Below, one piece after another: positions 27,093 through 35,488 of a DNA stretch of 64,000 bases. Source of the stretch: Aldehydirespirator sp965221605 (GTDB lineage: Bacteria; Actinomycetota; Acidimicrobiia; Acidimicrobiales; Aldehydirespiratoraceae). The position numbers and the translations under genes were made by a program. How positions within the stretch are numbered: position 1 is the first letter of the stretch; every line of letters starts with the position of its first letter. The stretch spans positions 248,001 to 312,000 of the forward strand of contig CBDCSK010000013.1 in assembly GCA_965221605.1 (NCBI GenBank). The letters are read 5' to 3'. The notes below the pieces were generated by a model that was not told the DNA's origin, did no database searches, and saw only the letters and a list, made by a program, of their open reading frames with translations.

Positions 27093-27203
27093 AGCCCCAT
27101 GCTAGACGCCCCGGCTCTCGTCTCCCAGGCTTGTGATCACCAACGGACACGCATTTGCGCCAACTGAAGCGTGCCAGTGATGGCCAGGCCGCGGACGTAG
27201 TCA

Positions 27204-27226
27204 GTCAGCGCCCTCACGGCGCTGAC
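27204..27226 (-). terminator. GC-rich hairpin downstream of the integrase relic
   Basis: GTCAGCGCC (27204-27212) and GGCGCTGAC (27218-27226) form a perfect 9-bp stem with a 5-base loop. It lies 31 bases beyond the stop of the minus-strand integrase fragment. No U-run follows. It may be a terminator or part of an old attachment site. Confidence 0.45.
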
Positions 27227-27256
27227 CCTTATCCCGGTTCGCATGGTGGTGGACGC

Positions 27257-27388
27257 TCAGTGCAGGTACCTGTCCCAGTGCTCCATCAGTGGGCGACGGC
27301 GTTCCAGCATGTCGGACCGGGCGTAGGCGCGTTCGACGGAATCCCGCACGGCGTGGCCGAGCGCCATCTCGGCGAGGTCTCTGGGAGG
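27257..27388 (-). pseudogene. Tyrosine recombinase (phage integrase), C-terminal relic
   Basis: 43 residues, LAEMALGHAVRDSVERAYAR followed by SDMLERRRPLMEHWDRYLH, match the end of P4/phage-type tyrosine integrases. The stretch includes the H region just before the catalytic Tyr segment (normally AYxRxD/SLLExRR). The frame upstream has no further similarity, so the catalytic domain is gone. It is evidence that an integrative element once sat here. About 240 bases on its right (27389-27629) hold no gene I can support. Confidence 0.75.
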
Positions 27389-27629
27389 ACCAACTCTTGG
27401 GACTGACGGAGGCTCGAGGGGTGCCGACGTTGAACAGGTTACGCACGTCGGCGGTTGGTGAAGGTGGCGTCTCATCGCCGGTGTAATAGCAGCAGGGGCG
27501 TAGGTTCCCTGCCCGTGGTGCTGTAGCCCGTCACTCCGGGGAAGTGGCCAGGTCGCTGGGGCCGCTGCTGCGGGTGGATCCTCCCCCGACGTTGCATCGT
27601 GTAGCTGTGCCTCCTAGTAGCGTGAGGCC

Positions 27630-28631
27630 GTGGGAGACGTGGCTGCACCTACCATTGACGATGCCCGGCGAGCCGGCCGAGCGCTCACCGATGCGGGCGC
27701 CCGCGAGGTGATGGTGTTCGGGTCCGTCGCCAAGGGCGAAGCCCGGCCCTACAGCGACATTGACCTGGTGGTGGTCCTCGACGACCTCGACTACCGCAGC
27801 CGACGCGACACTGCCTACGCCCTGGAGGACCTCGCCGCCGATGCTGTCGGTCAATCCGTCGATGTTTGGCTCACCGATGTTCCCGAATGGGCCGCCCAGA
27901 ACCGTTGCGCAGCGTCATTCGCTGCGGCGATCCGGGCCGACCTGATGCCTGTCGCGGTCGGCGAGGGTGACGACAGCGCCATCCGCTGGAACAAGGAGCA
28001 AGTCATGGCCACGTCTGACACCGATGCCGCGTGGCGGCGCCTCGAGGAGGTCCGCACCCAGATGCAACGCCTCGCCCGGCGCCATCACCCCGACGACCGC
28101 GAGCGCCAAGCACACGCCGTCGGCCGCATCGACGACTACCACGACCTGCAAGCCGATCGGCTTGTGGAGGCCTGTACCGCCGCGGCCATGGCCATCGAGT
28201 CGGCGTTCAAGGCGCTCGGCACCGAGGCTCAGATCGACCCCGGCCTGCTGCACTACAACCATCGCATCGGCCTCATCGTCGACGAGCTGCCCAAGGACGA
28301 CCAGGCCGCCGCCGGCTTGATCTTCGCCGGTCTGGTGACCGCGCAGAGCGTGAGCGCGTGGCGCACCTTGGGCGACTACCAACCCGGTCCCGACGAGCCC
28401 CATCCCCACGAATTGGCCACCGCTGCCTACACCACCGCCGTCGCCGCCGCGGCAACTGCCTCAGCCGGTTACGCCGCCAACAAGATGGCAAGGCTGCACG
28501 GCCGCAGAGCTGTCAACGACTCCATCGACCGGCTTGCCGCCGAGCTACGCCAACTCGCCGTCACCGTCGACATAGCTACCGGCGGACCATCACAGCCCGA
28601 CCCCGGCCCCGACCTCAGCGCTGGACTCTGA
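27630..28631 (+). CDS. Single-chain nucleotidyltransferase-helical (HEPN-like) fusion protein
   Basis: 333 residues. Residues 1-105 are a minimal nucleotidyltransferase with FGSVAKGEARPYSDIDLVVV. Residues about 140-330 are helical, with ACTAAAMAIESAFKAL and LHYNHRIGLIVDEL, resembling a HEPN-type bundle. A clear RxxxxH motif is not seen. In MntA-HepT modules these two domains are separate genes, antitoxin and toxin; here they are one chain. A paralogue with the same layout lies at 53819-54838. The start at 27630 is a GTG. It could regulate itself by AMPylation in cis, but that is a guess. Confidence 0.75.
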   Translation: MGDVAAPTIDDARRAGRALTDAGAREVMVFGSVAKGEARPYSDIDLVVVLDDLDYRSRRDTAYALEDLAADAVGQSVDVWLTDVPEWAAQNRCAASFAAAIRADLMPVAVGEGDDSAIRWNKEQVMATSDTDAAWRRLEEVRTQMQRLARRHHPDDRERQAHAVGRIDDYHDLQADRLVEACTAAAMAIESAFKALGTEAQIDPGLLHYNHRIGLIVDELPKDDQAAAGLIFAGLVTAQSVSAWRTLGDYQPGPDEPHPHELATAAYTTAVAAAATASAGYAANKMARLHGRRAVNDSIDRLAAELRQLAVTVDIATGGPSQPDPGPDLSAGL

Positions 28632-28865
28632 GCCGGCAACTAACCACCGAGGCTCAACCCCAAAAGTCCACCACGCCACGGGACGCCCCCCTAGCTCCAG
28701 ACCAAATGCACGAGAGGCAAGGCTCCTTGTGAGATCATTCCTCCAGATGAAGCGAGCAGGTCTTGGGACTCTGTCGCAGGCGTCCCGTACCTTGGGTGAG
28801 ACGGCCCGGAGGCCATCGACTCGGAAATGGCCTCTTAGAGTGGAAGCCGAAGGAGGTGGTGGATC

Positions 28866-29828
28866 GTGGCGCGCTCGGATCTGTTGATCGATCTGGTTGA
28901 AGCCGAGCGCCGTGGCGACAAGCAGCGTTTCCGGACGCTGGTCGAGGCGATCATCGCCGAGGCGCGCTCGAAGCAACATCACTTGGTTGCTGATCGGCTC
29001 TCGGAGATCATCACCCCTGTCGGCTCATCCAAGCTTCTCGCGCGTGACGAAAGCGCCTCCCGCGTAGGTGACCTTCTCCTGGATCTCGTGCCCAAGCGCC
29101 GCATCGAGTCGCTTCAGTTGAAGCCACCCATCCGCAGGGCCGTGGACGAACTAATCGAGGAGCACAAGCGAGTCGACCTCCTGCGAAGTCATGGGCTCGA
29201 ACCTCGAAACCGGGTCCTGCTGGACGGACCTCCCGGCAACGGCAAGACGACCCTTGCCGAGGCGATCGCCTGCGAGACGATGCTGCCGTTCTATGTGGTG
29301 CGCTACGAGGGCGTCGTGGCCAGCTTCCTCGGAGAGACCGCTTCACGCCTTGATGCGATCTTCGACTTCGCGCGGACGAGACGCTGCGTCCTCTTCTTGG
29401 ACGAGTTCGACTCCATCGCCAAGGAGCGCTCGGACATCCACGAGACCGGCGAAATCAAGCGGGTCGTCTCAACGCTGCTTCTGCAGATCGATCGTCTACC
29501 CGCCCATGTCGTCGTGGTCTGCTCCACCAATCACTCCGAACTCCTCGATCGAGCAGCCTGGCGGAGGTTCCAGCTGCGACTTGAGCTTCAGGCTCCTACC
29601 CGAGCCGAGGCTGAGGAGTTCTTGGAGCGACTGAAGAATCGCCTCGGCGGTGACCTTGGCCTCGCCTCGCGCACGCTCGCCGACAAGCTCCATGGCGCTA
29701 GCTATGCCGAACTTGAGCAGATCGCCGTTGACATACGGCGTCGACTTGTGTTGGAACTGCCCGGGGGCGACGCGACGAAGATCGCGCGCTCAAGGATTGA
29801 ACAGTGGCGGACGCAGGCGCACCCCTGA
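28866..29828 (+). CDS. ietA: AAA+ ATPase of an IetAS-type defence pair
   Basis: 320 residues, GTG start behind a very strong ribosome-binding site (AAGGAGGTGG). The AAA core has Walker A GPPGNGKTT (121-129), Walker B VLFLDEFDS (Asp/Glu near 179-180) and an arginine-finger region (DRAAWRRFQLRL). A C-terminal lid contains SYAELEQIA. An AAA ATPase followed by an S8 subtilase, overlapping as here by 25 bases, is the IetA-IetS arrangement. That pair was first seen on Agrobacterium plasmids and later shown to be anti-phage. The ATPase probably senses or controls the protease. Confidence 0.85.
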   Translation: MARSDLLIDLVEAERRGDKQRFRTLVEAIIAEARSKQHHLVADRLSEIITPVGSSKLLARDESASRVGDLLLDLVPKRRIESLQLKPPIRRAVDELIEEHKRVDLLRSHGLEPRNRVLLDGPPGNGKTTLAEAIACETMLPFYVVRYEGVVASFLGETASRLDAIFDFARTRRCVLFLDEFDSIAKERSDIHETGEIKRVVSTLLLQIDRLPAHVVVVCSTNHSELLDRAAWRRFQLRLELQAPTRAEAEEFLERLKNRLGGDLGLASRTLADKLHGASYAELEQIAVDIRRRLVLELPGGDATKIARSRIEQWRTQAHP

Positions 29829-32401
29829 GCGAACCGCGACCGCTGCTGGCTTTCCCACCGTCACAGGAAGGACCGATCCCTCCGCGCGACACCAAGCCGC
29901 CGTTCAGACCCGTCCAACACCCCAGCGCGGCAAGACAGGGCGCTCGCATCACACCACAGTTCCAGACGCTTCGTGGGGCACTCGAGCAAGAACGAGCGCA
30001 ACTCGTCGACTCAACGACGGTGCCCGATCCGGAACTCGTGGCGGTGTTTGACCTTGCAGGAACGGTGGAGAACTTCCTCCGCGCCGCAGCACGCATCGAC
30101 GGGTTGGAGTTCCTCTCTGACCTCCAGGAAGACCGAGTTGAAGCGGACGACGACTTCTTCTTCGTCGAGAAGGACGGTGAGCCATCCGACGACGCGGTGC
30201 CGCAATCGCTCTACATGGTGATGACGAATGCCCAAGCCGTCGGGGAGCTCGTGCGTCTATTCGAACTCTGGCAGCAGGACCAGTCGATCAGGTTCCCGTG
30301 GGGACTCGGGGCGCTGAAGCAGGTCTTCGAGCTGTTGCGATCGATCCGCCGGCGGGGCCCTGAGGACCGAGTACGCGAGACAGGGCTCCTAGACCAGTGG
30401 GCTGAAGACGTAGAGGTCGCCGGTGCTCAGGGAGTGAGCCGCGTCGAGATCGAGCTCTGGCACCGGCAGGGCGAAACAACTAGACGGACAGCCCAAGACG
30501 AGGTCGCCGCGATCGTCGAGAAGCTCGGCGGAAACGTAGTCACGTCCACTCAGTTGCCGGACATCGCCTACCACGGCATTCTCGCTGAAATCCCCATCTC
30601 GTGCGTCCAACAGGTCCTGAATGAGGGTCTTACTGCCATCGAGCTGTTGACGACCGAGCGGATCATGCTCGTCAGTCCGAGCAAGCCCATGAGCTTCCTG
30701 ACACCAGAGCCGGTCGACGAGGTTGCGGCCCAACTAGACCAAACACCTGCCACGGGCCTCCCGCGCATCGCACTTCTCGACGGTGTGCCCATGGCAAACC
30801 ATGTCGCTCTCGCCAGCCGGCTGGTCATCGACGATCCTGACGATCACACCTCAAGGTACGAGTTCGCTCAGCAGAATCATGGCTCTGGCATGGCGTCCCT
30901 GATTGCTCACGGTGACCTATCGACACCCGGAGGAGCACTGTCTCAGCCGATCTACGTCCGCCCGATCTTCGAGCCCCACCCGGTCTTCCCCAGAGGCGAG
31001 ATAGCCCCCCAAGATCAACTGCTGGTGGATCTCATCCATCGGGCCTTTCATCGCATCTTCGAGGGCGACGGGTCGGAAGATCCCGTGGCGCTCAGCGTTC
31101 GGGTCGTGTGCCTCGCGCTTGGCGACCCGGCCCGAGTCTTCATCCGCCGACTCAGCCCGCTGGCGAGACTGCTCGATTGGCTTGCAGAGAAGTACAACAT
31201 CGTCATCGTTGTAAGTGGCGGCAACGTAGATGGCCGACCCGAGATCGATGTCGGTGCCGTGGTGAACCATCATGAGCGCCAGTCAGCAGCTCTCAAGTCG
31301 CTACATGAACAGGCGAGTCATCGCCGCCTCCTAGCGCCGGCCGAGGCTGTGAACGCGCTGACGGTTGGCGCGATCCACACCGACGGTCTCGACTCCGATC
31401 TTCCCGACACGGTCATGGACATCGTGCCGAACGGTCTGCCAGCGGCCTACTCGCCCGTTGGATTTGGATACCGGCGCTCGGTGAAGCCGGAGATCCTTAT
31501 GCCGGGTGGACGGCAGGTATTCCGTGCGCCTCCACCGGGGGAGGTCGGACCGACGCAGCTCAAGATCCTCGAGAGTCCGGCGGTCGGACCGGGTCTAGGC
31601 GTAGCCACTCCCGGGCTAGCCGGCGAGACCGACGCCATTAGCTACACGTGTGGAACGAGCAACGCAACGGCTCTCGCCACTCGGATCCTCAGCCACGTCT
31701 TCGAAGGACTACAGGATGAAGACGACCAATTTCCGTTCCCCGACGCGCAGTACCACCCCGTACTCGCAAAGACGCTGCTGGTACACGCTGCCGGGTGGCA
31801 CGATGATCTCCTGCGCTTGAAGGGCCTACTCGGACTGTCCGGTCAACAGGTCCGTCGTGAACTCACCCGGATTCTGGGTTACGGGGTCGTTCACAGCCAG
31901 CGGGCGGCATCGGCCGCCAGCACACGTGTGGTACTCCTTGGAGCCGGTTCTACCAAGAAGGACCAGCGCAACACGTTCCGCTTTCCGCTGCCCCCGGAGC
32001 TGTCGGCTTCAACGGAGTGGCGTCGGCTGACAATCACGATGGGCTGGCTATCACCGATCAACGTGCAGTCACAGAAGTACCGGATGGCCAGATTGTGGTT
32101 CACGCCTTCGTCGGAGGATCTCGGTGTCGCCCCTGTCGAGGCCGACCACTATGCCGTCTTGAAGGGCACCGTGCAGCACCAGGTCTTGGAAGGCACCGCC
32201 GCAACCAGATACGCCGACGGGGCAGCACTCACCATCGATGTTGACTGCCGGAGCGATGGCGGGAAACTGGAGTCTGCGGTCCGTTACGGGCTTGCGGCCT
32301 CGCTTGAGGTTGGGCCTGCAGTCCGTTCCGACATCCATAACCAGGTCCGTTCTCGGCTCAGCGAGCAGGTCCGAGATCGAACTCTGGTACCCACACACTG
32401 A
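29804..32401 (+). CDS. ietS: Subtilisin-like (S8) protease of an IetAS-type defence pair
   Basis: 865 residues, cytoplasmic (no signal peptide). A long N-terminal region (1-315) precedes the S8 catalytic domain. Triad positions read by eye are Asp 326 (ALLDGVP), His 359 (QNHGSGMAS) and Ser 619 (CGTSNATALA). The oxyanion Asn region is probably SGGNVDG near 471-477. After the catalytic domain come about 230 residues rich in beta strands. The gene overlaps ietA, so the proteins are made together. It is presumably an abortive-infection effector that cleaves host or phage proteins once triggered; that mode is inferred. Confidence 0.87.
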   Translation: MADAGAPLSEPRPLLAFPPSQEGPIPPRDTKPPFRPVQHPSAARQGARITPQFQTLRGALEQERAQLVDSTTVPDPELVAVFDLAGTVENFLRAAARIDGLEFLSDLQEDRVEADDDFFFVEKDGEPSDDAVPQSLYMVMTNAQAVGELVRLFELWQQDQSIRFPWGLGALKQVFELLRSIRRRGPEDRVRETGLLDQWAEDVEVAGAQGVSRVEIELWHRQGETTRRTAQDEVAAIVEKLGGNVVTSTQLPDIAYHGILAEIPISCVQQVLNEGLTAIELLTTERIMLVSPSKPMSFLTPEPVDEVAAQLDQTPATGLPRIALLDGVPMANHVALASRLVIDDPDDHTSRYEFAQQNHGSGMASLIAHGDLSTPGGALSQPIYVRPIFEPHPVFPRGEIAPQDQLLVDLIHRAFHRIFEGDGSEDPVALSVRVVCLALGDPARVFIRRLSPLARLLDWLAEKYNIVIVVSGGNVDGRPEIDVGAVVNHHERQSAALKSLHEQASHRRLLAPAEAVNALTVGAIHTDGLDSDLPDTVMDIVPNGLPAAYSPVGFGYRRSVKPEILMPGGRQVFRAPPPGEVGPTQLKILESPAVGPGLGVATPGLAGETDAISYTCGTSNATALATRILSHVFEGLQDEDDQFPFPDAQYHPVLAKTLLVHAAGWHDDLLRLKGLLGLSGQQVRRELTRILGYGVVHSQRAASAASTRVVLLGAGSTKKDQRNTFRFPLPPELSASTEWRRLTITMGWLSPINVQSQKYRMARLWFTPSSEDLGVAPVEADHYAVLKGTVQHQVLEGTAATRYADGAALTIDVDCRSDGGKLESAVRYGLAASLEVGPAVRSDIHNQVRSRLSEQVRDRTLVPTH

Positions 32402-32751
32402 ACCTGGCCCCGCTGGTGCTCGTCCCGACCACTCACGAATTCTCGTGAACGATCGGCGCTAGGGGCTTGCAGCCGGGATCGGTGGAGGCTGGCTGGGACG
32501 AACGCACAGTCCGTCATCTGGGTGGACGTATGTGCGACGCTGGTAGACATGGGAGCGTGATCGGAGAGAGATTGACCTTCGACCTCGTTGGGTGCCGGGC
32601 CGCAGGCCGGGGAGGGGTTCCGCTTGCCGGTGTCCGAGATTGCCGGACAGGACCGGACAGGGTTTAATGGTAGGCCCTTGGCGTGTCGGTTCGTGGACTC
32701 AGGGCGAACCGGTCGCCGCCGTCAGATGCACCACAGGGAGGAGACGGATAC
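32402..32751. other. Gap without a supported gene
   Basis: 350 bases between ietS and the next small gene. Short open frames exist on both strands but none shows a family signature or a good ribosome-binding site. GGGAGGAG at 32736-32743 is the ribosome-binding site of the next gene. Confidence 0.5.
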
Positions 32752-33653
32752 GTGCGGGCCGTAGATGCCATCGACCGCCCCGACGGCAGCGACGTTCGCG
32801 CCGGGTCTTTCTGCTGTGTCCCTACCGTGGTCGACGGCATGGTCTCGGCGTTTGACCTGTTCAACGTCCAGCGCCGCATGTACTGCAGCCGCTGCCTGCG
32901 CCCTCCCGAGACCCGGCCGGACGCGATCACCGAGGCGTGGAACATGGTCGGCGCCGCCATGTATGAGGCGATGGGCCGCCTGGTGACGGAGTCGGCGGAT
33001 GAGCAGCGGTGAGGGTGACGATGTAGTCCAGAGCAGCGTGGAGATGGCGGCGACCTACAGCGGGCCGCTGCCGCCGCCGGAATACCCATCCCGAGAACCA
33101 CTGATTCTGTTTCCAGCACCACAAAGAACGCGTCGCCACCTGTGAACGCTTGATCAGGGCTGTTGGAGTCCATGTCGCCTGAACCGAGCAACTGGGGCAC
33201 GGCATCAACGCGGTCGATCAGGTCAGCCATCGCCAGGTACTCGGCGGCTCCGAGGGAGATCATTGGCCTGCTACCTGTTGCGCTCGCGATCTTGCGGTAC
33301 GCCCACCTCACGAACCGTGCTGCCTCCCTGACGGCGGCAGCAGCACCCCCCACGATGGCCACAGTTTCAACGATCTCGACAGCAGCACCGAACCCGCTCG
33401 CTCCACGCCCCACGTCGGCCTCACGGAACTTCAAGGAGCGCCCGGCGTGCTGTTCGATCTCAGCGACAGCCCCGGCTGTCTGCTCATCCAGGTGCTCGCG
33501 GTAGTCGTCACCCGATTCGAGCAGTTCCCAAGTCTCCTCAGGCGGGCTACAGGCGTAGACCAACGCCTCGCGGGACATCCGACCCGCCAAGCCGTCCCCC
33601 TCGTCGTCCTCGGCGTCCTGAGTCCAGTTGTAGCTGCCCGGCTGCGGTGACAT
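32664..33653 (-). CDS. Hypothetical protein; only the N-terminal ~185 residues look coding
   Basis: The first 185 residues (33653 down to about 33100) look like real protein. An acidic N-terminus (DAEDDEGDGLAG) is followed by a helical stretch with EEIEQHAGRS-like sequence, and by one hydrophobic segment (IVETVAIVGGAAAAVREA) resembling a membrane anchor. After about GMGIPAAAAA the composition becomes Arg/Ser/Pro-rich and antisense-like. A one-base shift there would end the protein shortly afterwards with GGGSGPL. The true 3' end is therefore probably near 33050. The function is unknown. A divergent promoter should lie near 33660. Confidence 0.5.
   Translation of the reverse strand: MSPQPGSYNWTQDAEDDEGDGLAGRMSREALVYACSPPEETWELLESGDDYREHLDEQTAGAVAEIEQHAGRSLKFREADVGRGASGFGAAVEIVETVAIVGGAAAAVREAARFVRWAYRKIASATGSRPMISLGAAEYLAMADLIDRVDAVPQLLGSGDMDSNSPDQAFTGGDAFFVVLETESVVLGMGIPAAAAARCRSPPSPRCSGLHRHPHRCSSADSVTRRPIASYMAAPTMFHASVIASGRVSGGRRQRLQYMRRWTLNRSNAETMPSTTVGTQQKDPARTSLPSGRSMASTARTYPSPPCGASDGGDRFALSPRTDTPRAYH
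32752..33012 (+). CDS. Small hypothetical protein with a CxxC motif
   Basis: 86 residues from a GTG placed 8 bases after GGGAGGAG, one of the best ribosome-binding sites in the island. The sequence has a hydrophobic/aromatic middle (DGMVSAFDLFNVQRRMYC) with CSRC and a helical end. I do not recognise the family. It is antisense to the C-terminal part of the minus-strand frame at 32664-33653, and only one of the two is likely real here. The ribosome-binding site favours this one. Confidence 0.45.
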   Translation: MRAVDAIDRPDGSDVRAGSFCCVPTVVDGMVSAFDLFNVQRRMYCSRCLRPPETRPDAITEAWNMVGAAMYEAMGRLVTESADEQR

Positions 33654-33829
33654 CGCCGGACTCTAGCCAGGCTCATGCGCTCGCCCGACACCACCAGGAA
33701 GCCGTTTGTCGTACCTCCGTGATGGGCTTGGAGTACCCAACGCTGCTAGGAGGAACCGATGCCCAACTCCCCCCACCGACACCCCGGTCGGGCACCGATG
33801 TGCCCTGCCCTCCCTCCCGGAGGGCTGCC

Positions 33830-34012
33830 ATGAGCCGACACATCTACCGATCTGGGATGTCTCGAAGCACCGGGCAGCTCCTCTGGTTAGCGGTCCTGCT
33901 TGTGCTGGTCGCCATCCTGCACTTCACCGGCTTGTTCGCAGCCATCCTCGGCTGGACAGGCGACTACATCGTTGACCAGATCAAAAAGATCGGCAACCCC
34001 CAGCCCGAGTGA
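33830..34012 (+). CDS. Small single-span membrane protein
   Basis: 60 residues from ATG 33830, which follows a GGAGGG ribosome-binding site by 5 bases. A basic N-terminus is followed by one membrane helix (LLWLAVLLVLVAILHFTGLF, about 20-42) and a short tail DQIKKIGN. A longer frame from 33647 lacks conserved features. The function is unknown. It lies just outside the left 48-base repeat. Confidence 0.6.
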   Translation: MSRHIYRSGMSRSTGQLLWLAVLLVLVAILHFTGLFAAILGWTGDYIVDQIKKIGNPQPE

Positions 34013-34023
34013 CCGTCAGCCGG

Positions 34024-35409
34024 TCAACGACGGCAACCGCCACAAGGCCCGGTACGGCCATCGGTAGCCTGCAACGTTGTTCGGCAGACATGGACAGAGA
34101 ATGAACTTGTCCAGCCAAGAGCTTGCTTGGGAGACACCTGGCATCCCCTACGACAAGAGCAAGAACTGGAGCCCGCGCGGAAACGTAGGGAATGGGGTGG
34201 TTGAGGGTCCCTGGAATGGGGTCGGGCATTCGCGTCACGTTCGATCAGTACGTATCCGACGATCTGATTGTTCGACAGCTTGAGTGTGGGTACTTGCACC
34301 CGTCTACGATCGAGTCCCAGCCAATCATCGCCCCTCTCACCATATGGAAGGACACGGAAGCCGTCACGATAGATGTTGACACCTGCCGCGTCATCCAAGA
34401 TCCCCCGAACCCGCTTGAGAGTTCCAACTTCATTCGCCATTGCCCTCAACGAATCGCTGTCCCGATCCCAGACGTTCAGGAATACTTCAAACGGTCCGCA
34501 CTCCAAGGCTTCCCGGTCAGCAACCATCTGAAGAGGGCGGTCAATCTGCAGTTCGCTCCCATCCTTCATTTCCATGAGCACGGTGGCATGACCGTCTTCT
34601 GCTATTTCGGCACTCAACCTGTAATGGGGCTCTTGGAGCGTGGACGGCGAGCTGACGAGTTCTGCGCCTCTGCCGACAGCACCCCGAGTGTCGAGAATGA
34701 TGGCGAAGTCGTGCACAATCTTCCGCTCGTCCTGAAACGGCGTGATGAGCCTGGACAGAGAACGGCGAAGATCCTCGACCAGTTCCGAGGTCCAAGAGCT
34801 TCGTAGCCCCGAGATCGTGAGGAGCGTGCCGTGGTCGGCATTGGGCCTCTCAACCGCTTCCAAGTAGGGAACGACCTCATTCCAGATTCTGCCCACCAGT
34901 CCATCCGGGCCAAAGTCGCCGTGTTCAACCACATCAAGGCTCACCTCAACATCATCGAGATACTTGTCGTCATCCTCGAAGGCTGACCAGTCGACGTCCA
35001 ATTGCACCTCGCCGGTGCCCTCAGCCTTCGAGATCAGTTCCAACCGGTTACCCAACTTCGCAGCCGCGAACCGCCCGATGCCCTTCTCGCCCAGCACCCT
35101 TCGGCCCCCGCCCGTGGTCTGCGATCTCGTCCTGAAGGATGTCGCCGGCTCGAGCCACGCCTCGAGGATCGTCTTCTCGTCCATGCCGTGGCCGTCGTCC
35201 AGGATTTGAATCCTGGACGTGCCGGGCGGTCCCGGCCCGTCGGACTCGTCCGCCAGCCGGATCAGGACGACCCGGGCATCGGCGTCGTAGGAGTTCTTGA
35301 CGAGTTCGGTTATTGCCACGACGTCGCTGCTGATGAGCTCGAGGCCGAGCGTCGTCATGAGCCGGGCCCGCGGCCTGAATCGCAGGCTGTCCCGCGCCTT
35401 GCCGGCCAT
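34024..35409 (-). CDS. GHKL (MORC/MutL/HSP90-like) ATPase, 3' end replaced
   Basis: Residues 1 to about 394 form a GHKL ATPase: AITELVKNSYDADA (N box), IQILDDGHGMD (G1) and GEKGIGRFAAAKLG (G2 lid), then a transducer-like part. After GYVLIERDAN (about 34228) the sequence turns into meaningless Arg/Ser/Cys-rich frame, so the natural 3' end is lost. The break lies 36 bases from a 48-base repeat. ATPases of this kind occur with Dcm methyltransferase, Vsr, Z1 and DUF4420 genes in MORC-type restriction-modification systems. Here the methyltransferase and Vsr genes follow, while Z1 and DUF4420 are missing. The start at ATG 35409 was preferred over 35454. Confidence 0.78.
   Translation of the reverse strand: MAGKARDSLRFRPRARLMTTLGLELISSDVVAITELVKNSYDADARVVLIRLADESDGPGPPGTSRIQILDDGHGMDEKTILEAWLEPATSFRTRSQTTGGGRRVLGEKGIGRFAAAKLGNRLELISKAEGTGEVQLDVDWSAFEDDDKYLDDVEVSLDVVEHGDFGPDGLVGRIWNEVVPYLEAVERPNADHGTLLTISGLRSSWTSELVEDLRRSLSRLITPFQDERKIVHDFAIILDTRGAVGRGAELVSSPSTLQEPHYRLSAEIAEDGHATVLMEMKDGSELQIDRPLQMVADREALECGPFEVFLNVWDRDSDSLRAMANEVGTLKRVRGILDDAAGVNIYRDGFRVLPYGERGDDWLGLDRRRVQVPTLKLSNNQIVGYVLIERDANARPHSRDPQPPHSLRFRAGSSSCSCRRGCQVSPKQALGWTSSFSVHVCRTTLQATDGRTGPCGGCRR
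34145..34192. repeat. 48-bp direct repeat, left copy
   Basis: It begins CCCCTACGACAAGAGCAAGA and ends TAGGGAA. 43 of 48 bases match the copy at 48564-48611, in the same orientation 14.4 kb away. Its ends (CCCTACG and CGTAGGG) are complementary. It is 36 bases from the point where the GHKL ATPase gene loses its native sequence. Confidence 0.88.
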
Positions 35410-35488
35410 CGGCCTCAGTCGCCTGTCCCGATGAGAGGCTCGAGCCCGCCGCAACGGCGCTCCGACAGGCCTCTCCCGACTGAAGGCG

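Noticed and set aside
34145..34192. tRNA or tmRNA 3' end as an attachment site
   Set aside because: No cloverleaf, no T-loop consensus and no CCA-like end; the repeat is kept as an unexplained direct repeat.
34077..34283. Plus-strand small gene across the left 48-bp repeat (PYDKSKNW peptide)
   Set aside because: No ribosome-binding site, and the reading frame differs in the right copy, where it meets a stop; treated as repeat, not gene.
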